NCBI GenBank assembly: GCA_934533005.1
Contig: CAKTBC010000072.1
Location: 1-9,188, forward strand
DNA: 9,188 bases
DNA from: an uncultured Oscillospiraceae bacterium
Lineage (GTDB): Bacteria > Bacillota > Clostridia > Oscillospirales > Oscillospiraceae
Direction: 5' to 3'
Each line of letters begins with the position of its first letter. Position 1 is the first letter of the stretch. Under the pieces are notes generated by a model. The model ran no database searches, was not told the origin of the DNA, and was given only the letters and a program-made list of their open reading frames with translations. The position numbers and the translations under genes are program-made. Positions 1 through 6,617 of this stretch are shown piece after piece.

Positions 1-1
1 C

Positions 2-34
2 AAAGAAGAAATGAATGGAAAGGTTGGATTCTGA
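2..34 (+). CDS. 3' end of an upstream gene (possible operon partner of rnfC)
   Basis: An open frame runs in from the left edge and ends with TGA at 32-34, giving the C-terminal residues KEEMNGKVGF. The stop overlaps the rnfC ATG as TGATG, the same kind of one-base overlap seen at the rnfC/rnfD and rnfE/rnfA junctions, which suggests translational coupling within one operon. Ten residues are too few to identify the protein. Some bacteria (for example Bacteroidetes) use the order rnfB-C-D-G-E-A, so RnfB is one candidate, but nothing visible proves it. The frame of rnfC itself is also open to the left edge, so the assignment rests on the overlap pattern alone. Confidence 0.35.
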   Translation, partial: KEEMNGKVGF

Positions 35-1374
35 TGGCATTCCGTAAGCGCCTTCAGGCGGTTCACGTTCCCCATCATAAGAACACCGCCGGAATGAAGG
101 CCGAGCCCCTTCCCCCGCCGAAAGAAGTTCTGCTCCCCATGAACATGCACATGGGTACCCCCGCCGTGCCGGTCGTCAGCGTTGGCGACTATGTCCGCGT
201 CGGTCAGAAGATCGCCCGCGGCGAAGGCAGCATCACCTGCGAAGTCCATGCAACGGTCTCCGGCACTGTCGTATCGCTCGACCCGATGCCGGAGCTCTTC
301 GGCAACGATCTTCCGGTCATCCGCATTGAGAATGACGGGAAGATGGAGGCCGATCCCACGCTCTCCCCGCGCACCGCGGAGGATCTCGCCGCATTCGTCA
401 ACGATCTGCACGAGAGCGGCATCGTCGGTCTCGGCGGCGCGGCGTTCCCTGTTGACTGGAAGTTTGATGCGGCGCAGCGCAACACGGTCAAAACCATGCT
501 CATCAACGGCGCGGAGTGCGAGCCCTACGTCACGAGCGACAACCGCATGATGCTCGACCATGGCGAGGATATCCGCCGCGGCATCGAGATCCTCAAGAAG
601 TACGTCCATCCCGACAATTTTGTTTTCGCCATTGAAAACAACAAACCGAACGCCATCGCTGCGATGAAGGAGCTCTTTGCCGACGATCCCACCGTGAGCA
701 TCATTGAGCTCGAAAGCTCCTACCCGCAGGGTGCCAAGCAGATGATTCTTTATAACGCCCTCGGCAAGGTCGTTTACGCCGGTCAGCGTCTCGCAACGCT
801 CGGCGTTATCATCATCAATGTCTCCACGCTTGCCAAGGTCGCCAAGTTCATGGACACCGGCATGCCGCTCGTTGACCGTGTCGTCACGATCGACGGCTCG
901 GCGATCAAGGAGCCGAAGAACCTTCTCGTCCCGATCGGCACGCCGTACCGCTATCTGGTCGAAGCCGCCGGCGGGCTCAAGTGCGAGCCGGGCCGCGTTG
1001 TGAACGGCGGGCCGATGATGGGTCACGCCGTCCCCTCGCTCGACTACCCAGTGCTCAAGACGACCGGCAGCGTGCTGGTTTTCTCGGAGGCGGACAGCGT
1101 CATTCACGAGCCCTCGCCGTGCATCCACTGCGGCCGCTGCGTGTCGCATTGCCCGATGAATCTCAACCCCACCGCTTTCTCGGACGATCTTGAAGAAGAG
1201 AACACCGATAAGCGTGCGCTGCTCCTCGACCGCGACCATGTAAACTTCTGCATCGAGTGCGGAAGCTGCAGCTATGTCTGCCCGGCGCACCGCCCGCTCG
1301 TGGAGAACAACCGCGCCGCGAAGAAATTTCTCAAAAAATACAAGGCCGACCATAAGGAAGGAGGGAAAAAGTAA
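34..1374 (+). CDS. rnfC: RnfC-like electron transport complex subunit C (divergent nucleotide-binding segment)
   Basis: A 446-residue cytoplasmic peripheral subunit of an Rnf-type complex; in the family it carries FMN and two [4Fe-4S] clusters and exchanges electrons with NAD(H). The N-terminus (HVPHHKNTAG, residues 11-20) matches the RnfC N-terminal domain, and residues 41-80 resemble its biotinyl/barrel-like part. The FMN region is intact: GLGGAAFP at 132-139 and NGAECEPY at 158-165. Two cluster motifs are complete: Cys363-366-369-373 and Cys406-409-412-416, each followed by Pro. The segment after YPQG (230-233) is unusual: Lys235 stands where the family has Glu, and the usual GREVP-x-GGLP-x-D stretch reads with Val246, Tyr248, Leu253 and Thr255. 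This region corresponds to the NADH-binding loop of NuoF, so the electron partner may differ. The ATG at 34 has GGAAAGG at 17-23, about 10 bases upstream. It overlaps rnfD by one base. Confidence 0.93.
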   Translation: MAFRKRLQAVHVPHHKNTAGMKAEPLPPPKEVLLPMNMHMGTPAVPVVSVGDYVRVGQKIARGEGSITCEVHATVSGTVVSLDPMPELFGNDLPVIRIENDGKMEADPTLSPRTAEDLAAFVNDLHESGIVGLGGAAFPVDWKFDAAQRNTVKTMLINGAECEPYVTSDNRMMLDHGEDIRRGIEILKKYVHPDNFVFAIENNKPNAIAAMKELFADDPTVSIIELESSYPQGAKQMILYNALGKVVYAGQRLATLGVIIINVSTLAKVAKFMDTGMPLVDRVVTIDGSAIKEPKNLLVPIGTPYRYLVEAAGGLKCEPGRVVNGGPMMGHAVPSLDYPVLKTTGSVLVFSEADSVIHEPSPCIHCGRCVSHCPMNLNPTAFSDDLEEENTDKRALLLDRDHVNFCIECGSCSYVCPAHRPLVENNRAAKKFLKKYKADHKEGGKK

Positions 1375-2318
1375 TGAATAAGCGGTTTGAAACACCCTCT
1401 TCCCCGTTCACCCATTGCGGCGCGAGCACGCAGCGCATCATGCTGGACGTGATCCTCGCCCTGCTGCCCGCCACGGTCGCCGCGATCGTCATCTTCGGTA
1501 CCAAGGCTCTTGTGCCGATCCTCTCCTGCGTGATCGCCGCCGTCGTCTCCGAATTTCTCTTCAATGTGATCACGCATCGCAAGCAGTCCATCGGCGATCT
1601 CAGCGCCGTTGTCACGGGCCTGCTGCTCGGTCTCAATCTCAGCACCAACGTTCCCGTCTGGCAGTGCGTGCTCGGCAGCGTGTTTGCGATCGTTTTCGTC
1701 AAGTGCCTGTTCGGCGGTCTCGGCCACAACTTTGCGAACCCCGCCATCACCGCGCGCGTATTCCTCCTCGTTTCCTTCGCGGAGGTCGCCGGCGGTGCGA
1801 TGCCGAAGGGCGTTGATCTCGTAACGAGCGCCACGCCGCTCGAGGTTCTCGCCAGCGGCGGCGAGGGTCTCCCCTCCCTGCTGGACATGTTCCTCGGCGT
1901 GCGCGGTGGCGCGGTCGGCGAAACGTGCGTTATCGCGCTTCTCATCGGCTTTGCGTATCTCGTCATCCGCCGCGTGATCCGCTGGTACGTCCCGGCGATC
2001 TTCGTCGGCAGCGTGTTTGTCCTCTATTTCGTCACGACCGGCAGCGCCGTTACCGCGCTCTACCAGATCATGGCGGGCGGCTTGTTCCTCGGCGCGATCT
2101 TCATGGCAACCGACTACCAGACCTCGCCGATCAACAATAAGGGCAAGGCATTCTTCGCGCTCGGCTGCGGCATTCTGACATTCGTGATCCGCGAATACTG
2201 CGCGTATCCGGAGGGCGTGTCGCTCTCCATCCTCGTGATGAACATTCTTGCTCCGATGATCGAAAAATGGACGGCGGCTACGCCGCTCGGATTGGGAGGG
2301 CCGAAAAATGCAAAATAA
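1374..2318 (+). CDS. rnfD: RnfD-like membrane flavoprotein subunit
   Basis: A 314-residue polytopic inner-membrane subunit with about 9-10 hydrophobic segments. In Rnf complexes RnfD holds covalently bound FMN and helps couple electron flow to ion movement. Family landmarks are SPFTHCGASTQRIMLDV near residues 10-26, the SAVVTGLLLGL stretch at 77-87, FGGLGHNFANPA at 113-124, MATDYQTSP at 244-252 and YPEGVSLSILVMN at 278-290. The flavinylation motif is D148-L-V-T-S-A-T154, with Thr154 the expected FMN acceptor; Ser152 replaces the Gly of the textbook S/T-G-A-T, a position that is not absolutely conserved. Translation starts at the ATG overlapping the rnfC stop (TAATG), with GGAGG at 1360-1364 nine bases upstream. 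Length is close to the family norm, and I see no missing element. An ApbE-type flavin transferase would be needed and is not in this window. Confidence 0.94.
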   Translation: MNKRFETPSSPFTHCGASTQRIMLDVILALLPATVAAIVIFGTKALVPILSCVIAAVVSEFLFNVITHRKQSIGDLSAVVTGLLLGLNLSTNVPVWQCVLGSVFAIVFVKCLFGGLGHNFANPAITARVFLLVSFAEVAGGAMPKGVDLVTSATPLEVLASGGEGLPSLLDMFLGVRGGAVGETCVIALLIGFAYLVIRRVIRWYVPAIFVGSVFVLYFVTTGSAVTALYQIMAGGLFLGAIFMATDYQTSPINNKGKAFFALGCGILTFVIREYCAYPEGVSLSILVMNILAPMIEKWTAATPLGLGGPKNAK

Positions 2319-3612
2319 AGGCAGCTTTCTCCGCTCGGCTCTGACGCTGATCGTTCTCTTCCTCGTGTTCGCTCTTCTGCTCACCGGTCTCAACACCTGG
2401 GCCGGGCCGATCATTGAGCAGGGCGAGGCTTCCCAGGCGGTCGGGCCGCTCATGGAGGTTCTTCCCGGCGCGCAGGGCTTTGATCTTATCTACAGCAACG
2501 ACGGCTCCGCCGGAAGCGAGCTTGTCGATATCCCGGAATCCGTGGAGAGCATCTACTCCGAGACCGCCGGTCTTGGCTATGCGATGCTGCTCACCACCTC
2601 GCAGGGCTACACGAAGCAGCCGATGGAGATCGCGCTCGGCATCGACGCCGAGGGCAAGATCGCCGGGGCGCAAGTGCTCGTCTATCCCGAAACGAAGGAC
2701 ATGGGCGTGGATACGTACCCGCAGACCTATGTTGGACAGGATTCCACGCTCGCGGACGTGAGCCTCGTCGCGGGTGTTACCTACTCCTCCAAGGCGTTCC
2801 ATGACGCCGTTCTCGACGCTTTCAGCGCTCTCACGGCGAACGAGCTCGTCAGCGCGGGCGTCAAGGGTGACGACCAGATTCTCACCGAGCTGATCGCGAC
2901 CGTGTTCCCCGGCATCATGAACAGCGAAGGCGCGATGCAGGGCGAGGAGACCGATACCGGTCTCGACGGCGTGACCGCCGCTTACAAAGCGCCGAACGGC
3001 GCGGGCTTCGCGTTTATCGCGAATGTGGACGGCGCGGGCGTGCTCGCCATTGCGAACACCTCCGGCAGCGCCTGTGTCTACGATGTAGACGGCAACGTTG
3101 TGACCGATTCCTACGCCAGCTTTGCCGAGACCGCCGCCGCGTATGCGCGCGACAACGGCGATCTCTACACGGACGACGATATCTCCAAGCTCGGAGCTTA
3201 CTACTCCAAGGAAGCGGAATATGCGCCGCTCGGGCTCGACGGCGTTTACAACACCGTGACCGCTGCCTACACCGTGACGGAAAACGGCGAAACGCTTTAC
3301 GCCTTCGTGTCCCGTCCCTATGGCTACAGCAACATGCCGATGGCCGTCTACTACGTCCTCAACGCCGACGGCGAAATCGTCATGATGAACGCCAAGGAGT
3401 TCATTCTCGAGAAGGAATACTTCTCCAAGTACACGCTCGACGCGCCGAGCTATAAGGAAGGCTTCGTCGGTCTGACCGGCGAGACCATGACGGACGACGT
3501 AGCGTTCATCTCCGGCGCAACGGTGACGACGAACGCCGTCAAGGTTGCGACGCGCGATGTGTTCGACGCCTTTGCCACTCTGAAAGAGAACGGAGGACTT
3601 GGCAATGAATGA
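2308..3612 (+). CDS. rnfG: RnfG-like protein with duplicated FMN-binding domains
   Basis: RnfG is an extracytoplasmic FMN-carrying subunit held by one N-terminal helix; here residues 8-31 form that helix. At 434 residues it is about twice the usual ~200. The first FMN-binding unit covers roughly 78-173 and ends with V154-A-G-V-T158-YSSKAFHDAVLDAF. The last covers roughly 313-425 and ends with I401-S-G-A-T405-VTTNAVKVATRDVFDAF. Only the last has a full SGATxT motif; the first reads AGVT but keeps the acceptor Thr158. Between them, 219-285 begins VTAAY like the start of the last unit and looks like a degenerate third copy without an acceptor motif. Neither motif has the Asp six residues before Thr seen in many flavinylated proteins; the nearest Asp is eight before (D150, D397). 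The ATG overlaps the rnfD end by 11 bases, with GGGAGG at 2294-2299. It could carry one or two FMNs; family assignment is firm, stoichiometry is not. Confidence 0.88.
   Translation: MQNKGSFLRSALTLIVLFLVFALLLTGLNTWAGPIIEQGEASQAVGPLMEVLPGAQGFDLIYSNDGSAGSELVDIPESVESIYSETAGLGYAMLLTTSQGYTKQPMEIALGIDAEGKIAGAQVLVYPETKDMGVDTYPQTYVGQDSTLADVSLVAGVTYSSKAFHDAVLDAFSALTANELVSAGVKGDDQILTELIATVFPGIMNSEGAMQGEETDTGLDGVTAAYKAPNGAGFAFIANVDGAGVLAIANTSGSACVYDVDGNVVTDSYASFAETAAAYARDNGDLYTDDDISKLGAYYSKEAEYAPLGLDGVYNTVTAAYTVTENGETLYAFVSRPYGYSNMPMAVYYVLNADGEIVMMNAKEFILEKEYFSKYTLDAPSYKEGFVGLTGETMTDDVAFISGATVTTNAVKVATRDVFDAFATLKENGGLGNE
3592..3596 (+). promoter_or_regulatory. Shine-Dalgarno sequence that fixes the rnfE start
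   Basis: GGAGG lies eight bases before the ATG at 3605 but only two bases before the in-frame TTG at 3599. Spacing therefore favours ATG 3605 as the true start of rnfE, so the first two residues of the longer reading should be dropped. Confidence 0.8.
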
Positions 3613-4231
3613 GAAGAAAATGACTGTGAACCCGATGTGGGTACTGTTTCTCGGTGCGTGCCCCGCGCTGGGTGCGACCGGATCGCTCCAGAGCGCTCTT
3701 GCCATGGGCGTTACGGTATTTGCCGTGATGCTTCTCACCGCGCTCGTGATGGCGCTGCTGCGCCGCATTCTCCCGCAGCGTTCGATTCTCGCCGCAACGA
3801 TCCTCACGGCGGCGCTCTTCGTTTCTGCCGCACAGCTCGTGCTGCACGCGGTACTGCCGGCTGTTTACAAAATGCTCGGCGTGTATCTCGCCGTGGCCGC
3901 TGTCAACCTGCTGGTATTCAGCCGCAGTGCCGATAACACCTCCGGCTGCGCCATCGGAAAGGTTCTCGTGACCGGCATCGAATTCCTTGCGGTGATCGCC
4001 GCCGTCGCGCTGCTGCGCGAGCTTATCGGCCTCGGCACCGTCTGGGGACAGGAGATCGCGTTCTTCAAGGCGCACGCCGTGGCTTCGATCCAGAAGCCCA
4101 TGGGCGGCTTCCTGGTGTACGCCATCGTCGCGGCGATCGTCAACGCCCTCTTCCCCGCCGCGTGCGCCGCGCAGGAAGAGCCCGGCTTTGCCGGTGTCGC
4201 CGCCGGTACGGCAGAAGGAGGTAACGAGTAA
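3605..4231 (+). CDS. rnfE: RnfE-like membrane subunit lacking one of two cluster cysteines
   Basis: A 208-residue polytopic membrane protein of the RnfE/NqrD family. NPMWVLFLGACPALGAT (residues 9-25) matches the family's N-terminal half-helix with the conserved Cys, here Cys19. In RnfE/NqrD a second Cys follows Asn in a VNC-x-x-x-GRAE stretch and together with two Cys of RnfA/NqrE holds a [2Fe-2S] cluster in the middle of the membrane. Here the equivalent reads V100-N-L102-LVFSRS, so the ligand position is Leu (codon CTG, 3908-3910). The only other Cys are Cys115 and Cys187. The RELIG motif near 139 fits RnfE, and the C-terminal tail after 190 is hydrophilic. The start at 3605 is chosen for its GGAGG spacing; the gene overlaps rnfG by 8 bases and rnfA by one (TAATG). 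RnfE rather than RnfA is assigned from the CPALGAT and NLLVFSRS context and gene order. Confidence 0.9.
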   Translation: MNEKKMTVNPMWVLFLGACPALGATGSLQSALAMGVTVFAVMLLTALVMALLRRILPQRSILAATILTAALFVSAAQLVLHAVLPAVYKMLGVYLAVAAVNLLVFSRSADNTSGCAIGKVLVTGIEFLAVIAAVALLRELIGLGTVWGQEIAFFKAHAVASIQKPMGGFLVYAIVAAIVNALFPAACAAQEEPGFAGVAAGTAEGGNE

Positions 4232-4788
4232 TGACGTTCAAAACTATCGTCGGTATCGTGCTTGGCGCGATGCTCGCCAACAACTACGCGCTCGAGAAGT
4301 TCCTCGGCGCGGCTCCCCTGCTCGGCTGGTCAACGCAGGAAAAGAAGATTACTGCGCTCGGCTCGTCCGTGACCATTGCGATGTTCTTCACCGCCATTCT
4401 TGCCGCTCTCGTGCAGGAGTTTGTCCTAGATGTGCATTCTCTCGGCTATCTGCAGACGCTCGTCTATGCCGCCATCGTGCTCATCGTTGTGTATGCGATG
4501 GAGTTGGTCGCAAAGATCGGCGGAAAGAGCCTCGGCGTCTACTTCCCCGTCATCGCGCTCAACAGCGCCGTGCTCGGTCTCGCGGTGAACAACGCGGCCG
4601 ACGGCCTCAGTCTCGGCGTGAGCATTCTCACGGCATGGGGTGCCGGCATGGGCTTCTGGCTGGCGCTTGCGGCATTTGCCGCCGTCCGCACAAAGATTCG
4701 CGAGCGCTACGTCCCGAAGGCGTGGCGCGGCCTGCCGATCTATCTGCTGACCGCTGCCATTCTCTCCATGGCGCTGCTGGCATTCTAA
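4231..4788 (+). CDS. rnfA: RnfA-like membrane subunit without any cysteine
   Basis: A 185-residue polytopic membrane protein with about six hydrophobic segments, of the RnfA/NqrE family. Family landmarks are ANNYALEKFLG at 16-26, LGYLQTLVYAAIVLIVVYAMEL at 71-92 (family LRTL...Q..EM), FPVIALNSAVLG at 105-116, a GMGFWLAL helix near 139-146 and YVPKAWRGLPIYLLTAAILSMAL near the end. The two Cys that ligate the intramembrane [2Fe-2S] cluster in characterised complexes (in LGLCPF and TNCAVLG) are replaced by Ala28 (GCT, 4312-4314) and Ser112 (AGC, 4564-4566). There is no Cys elsewhere in the protein, so no simple substitute ligand exists in this chain. The start overlaps the rnfE stop as TAATG, with a full AAGGAGGT at 4215-4222 eight bases upstream. 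It is the last gene of the operon; rnfB does not follow. Confidence 0.92.
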   Translation: MTFKTIVGIVLGAMLANNYALEKFLGAAPLLGWSTQEKKITALGSSVTIAMFFTAILAALVQEFVLDVHSLGYLQTLVYAAIVLIVVYAMELVAKIGGKSLGVYFPVIALNSAVLGLAVNNAADGLSLGVSILTAWGAGMGFWLALAAFAAVRTKIRERYVPKAWRGLPIYLLTAAILSMALLAF

Positions 4789-4797
4789 GCATCTACT

Positions 4798-4842
4798 GAA
4801 ACACCCCTCCGGTCTCCCATAGGCCGGAGGGGTGTTTTCTAT
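4798..4842 (+). terminator. Intrinsic terminator of the rnf operon
   Basis: A perfect 14-bp stem, AAACACCCCTCCGG at 4799-4812 pairing with CCGGAGGGGTGTTT at 4824-4837, encloses an 11-base loop and is followed by a short T-rich tail. It begins ten bases after the rnfA stop codon, confirming that the operon ends here without rnfB. On the other strand it is followed only by TTT, so it may act weakly as a backup for the convergent gene. Confidence 0.88.
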
Positions 4843-4843
4843 T

Positions 4844-4859
4844 TCAAACAAATGTTTGA
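4844..4859. repeat. Short inverted repeat (TCAAACA-AA-TGTTTGA)
   Basis: Two perfect 7-base arms separated by two bases lie between the convergent rnfA and Ig-like genes, just after the rnf terminator. The form is like a dimeric repressor operator, but it lies downstream of both genes and no promoter is evident nearby, so a regulatory role is unproven. Confidence 0.35.
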
Positions 4860-4910
4860 GCAGACTATCAGAGGAAAGAACTGCACTCGCCATTTCGTTT
4901 AGAATTATAT

Positions 4911-4948
4911 TTTTCCCCCACCGGTCGTTGACCGGCGGGGGAAATTTT
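4911..4948. terminator. Hairpin between convergent genes, probable terminator of the Ig-like protein gene
   Basis: TTTCCCCCACCGGTC (4912-4926) pairs with GACCGGCGGGGGAAA (4930-4944) around a three-base loop, with one A-C mismatch. It lies about 15 bases beyond the stop of the minus-strand Ig-like gene. The T-run after the stem is better on the plus strand (TTTT at 4945-4948) than on the minus strand, where an A-rich stretch follows, so direction and strength are uncertain. Confidence 0.55.
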
Positions 4949-4962
4949 ATAGGGTCTTGATT

Positions 4963-6609
4963 TTATTCGTTCTCATCGTCATTGCCGTCATCTTCGCTGT
5001 CCTCGCCGTCCTTCTGGAGAAGAACCTTGCGGACGAGGATGACTGCCACGGCGATCACCGCCACGGCCAGCACGCCGATGATGACAAGCAGCACCGTGTT
5101 CGTCTTTTTCACGGGCTTGGCCGGGGTCTCGTCCTCGCCGACGTCAGAACCCGCGGGGATGGGCTGGATGGTCTCATAGCCGCAGACGGAGCAAACGCCC
5201 TTCTGCTCGCCGTCCTCGGTCGCAGTGGGGGCTTTCAGGACTGTCCACGTATAGGTGTGGAACGCCTCGTCGCCATGCTCGCCGCAGGTGCACTGGTGCC
5301 AGTGGGAAATGTCGTTATGCTCCCAGACGCTCGAAAAGCTGTGCGTGTGCGTTTTGGTGGCGGTGAACGTCACGGGGACGGTGTTGGAATAATAGGGATC
5401 GGAGGTCGTGCCGTTGCTTGTGAGCTGGACGCTCACGCGGTAATACGTCGTGCTCTCGGTCTGCTCGGGCTTGTAGCTGGAATTCGTCGCGCCGGGGATG
5501 GCCTTCATGGCGGCGGTGCTGTTCGTCGAGGCGCTGTACCACTGGTAGGTGAGCGTGCCGCCGTCGCTGGATGTCGCCTGAATGGAGAGAATGAAGTTGG
5601 GATTCTCATCGACCGCCATCGTGCCGCCGACGGGCTGCGTGATAATGCTGAGAGAAGCCGCTTTCTTCGTTACGGTAACGCCCGCCGCGCCGGAGAGAGT
5701 CTCGCCGCCCTCGCTTTTGAAGAGACAGGCGACCTTCCAGCCGTTCATGTCGTAGGGAATGTTGCTGAGCGTGAGCGTTTCGCTGTCGCCGCCGGAAATG
5801 CTCAGCGACGGGAACGCCGTGCGCGCGGCGGTATAATCGTAGACCTGCGTGCCGTCGGCGCTGATGATGCGCCAGACATAGCTCGTCGCGCCGTCGGCAC
5901 GGGCGATGAAGATCGCGCGGCCGCCTTCGGTGACGGTCTCGCCGGTCGGATCCTTCGTCGTCACGGGCGCCGCGGGCTTGGCGTTCACGGTGATGTGGCA
6001 GAAGGAGGTCGTGACCGCGCCGGCATCGTTCAGGAACTGGCAGTAGATGTCTGCGCCGTTATACTCCATCGTGGCCGCAACGGAAAGAGAGGCCGTCGTC
6101 GCGCCGTCGATGGGCTTGGGGGCTTCCTCGCCCTTCTTATAATACCACTGGATGCTCGCCGCGCCGGTCGCCCCGGCGGTGAGTGCAATGGTGTCGCCCT
6201 CGGTCAGCGTCTGGCTGGTGGTGCTCACATCCTGCGTGAGCGCCGGCTTGGAGAGCACCGTAACGGTGCAGACGGAGGACTGGGTGGTTCCCGCCGCATT
6301 CTGCACGAAGCAGTAAAACGCCGCGCCGTTGATCGAGGCGTCCACCGCAGCGATCTGGTACGTATTGGAGGTCTGTCCCTCCACGGGCGTATCGCCCTCG
6401 GGATGGACGCTGTACCATTGATAGGTGAGCTCGCTGCCCGTTGCCTCTACGGTGAGCGTGAGCGTCTGCCCTTCGATCACGGTGAGCGCGGTGGGTACGT
6501 CGGTATTGATGACAGGGGCGTCGTCCGCGAGCGCCGTCGTACCGAGTGCGGCGAACAGGAGCGCCGCCATCAAAACGGCAAAGAGTCGCTTTGAAACAAG
6601 TTTATGCAT
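4963..6609 (-). CDS. Secreted, membrane-anchored protein with four Ig-like domains and a Cys/His-rich segment
   Basis: A 548-residue surface protein. Residues 1-28 form a signal peptide (KLVSKR, hydrophobic core, probable cleavage after ALA). Four Ig-like beta domains follow, about 33-119, 120-209, 212-315 and 320-418, with recurring YQWY/IQWY strands (63-66, 153-156, 354-357) and EGQT/EGDT/EGG turns. Residues 421-480 hold a His/Cys segment with HTHSF...HWHQCTCGEHGDEAFH, then C473-SVC476-GYE, a metal-ribbon-like arrangement often seen in Firmicute surface proteins. Residues 503-526 form a membrane helix followed by RK and a strongly acidic tail (534-548), so most of the protein faces outward. 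No LPxTG motif is present. The minus-strand ATG has GGAGGAG (6618-6624) eight bases upstream. The role is unknown; adhesion or cell-surface binding is plausible by architecture only. Confidence 0.85.
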   Translation of the reverse strand: MHKLVSKRLFAVLMAALLFAALGTTALADDAPVINTDVPTALTVIEGQTLTLTVEATGSELTYQWYSVHPEGDTPVEGQTSNTYQIAAVDASINGAAFYCFVQNAAGTTQSSVCTVTVLSKPALTQDVSTTSQTLTEGDTIALTAGATGAASIQWYYKKGEEAPKPIDGATTASLSVAATMEYNGADIYCQFLNDAGAVTTSFCHITVNAKPAAPVTTKDPTGETVTEGGRAIFIARADGATSYVWRIISADGTQVYDYTAARTAFPSLSISGGDSETLTLSNIPYDMNGWKVACLFKSEGGETLSGAAGVTVTKKAASLSIITQPVGGTMAVDENPNFILSIQATSSDGGTLTYQWYSASTNSTAAMKAIPGATNSSYKPEQTESTTYYRVSVQLTSNGTTSDPYYSNTVPVTFTATKTHTHSFSSVWEHNDISHWHQCTCGEHGDEAFHTYTWTVLKAPTATEDGEQKGVCSVCGYETIQPIPAGSDVGEDETPAKPVKKTNTVLLVIIGVLAVAVIAVAVILVRKVLLQKDGEDSEDDGNDDENE

Positions 6610-6617
6610 AGTGTATT

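Noticed and set aside
1272..2453. 393-codon open frame on the minus strand across rnfC, rnfD and rnfG
   Set aside because: Charged, repetitive Arg/Glu/Ala product without a domain, opposite three clear family members.
3599..3604. TTG at 3599 as the start of rnfE
   Set aside because: Only two bases separate it from GGAGG; the ATG at 3605 has an ideal eight-base spacing.
2500..3612. RnfG as a fusion of RnfG with an unrelated protein
   Set aside because: The C-terminal half ends in a full SGATVTT flavin motif parallel to the first half, so internal duplication explains it better than fusion.
2278..3807. 509-codon open frame on the minus strand across rnfG and rnfE
   Set aside because: Antisense shadow caused by high GC at third codon positions; it crosses two recognised genes and yields a low-complexity, His/Arg/Val-rich product.
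4957..6594. 545-codon open frame on the plus strand opposite the Ig-like gene
   Set aside because: It mirrors the minus-strand gene almost exactly. Its product is rich in Arg, Gly, Ala and His with no recognisable domain, while the minus-strand product has a signal peptide, Ig-like repeats, a membrane helix and a good ribosome binding site.
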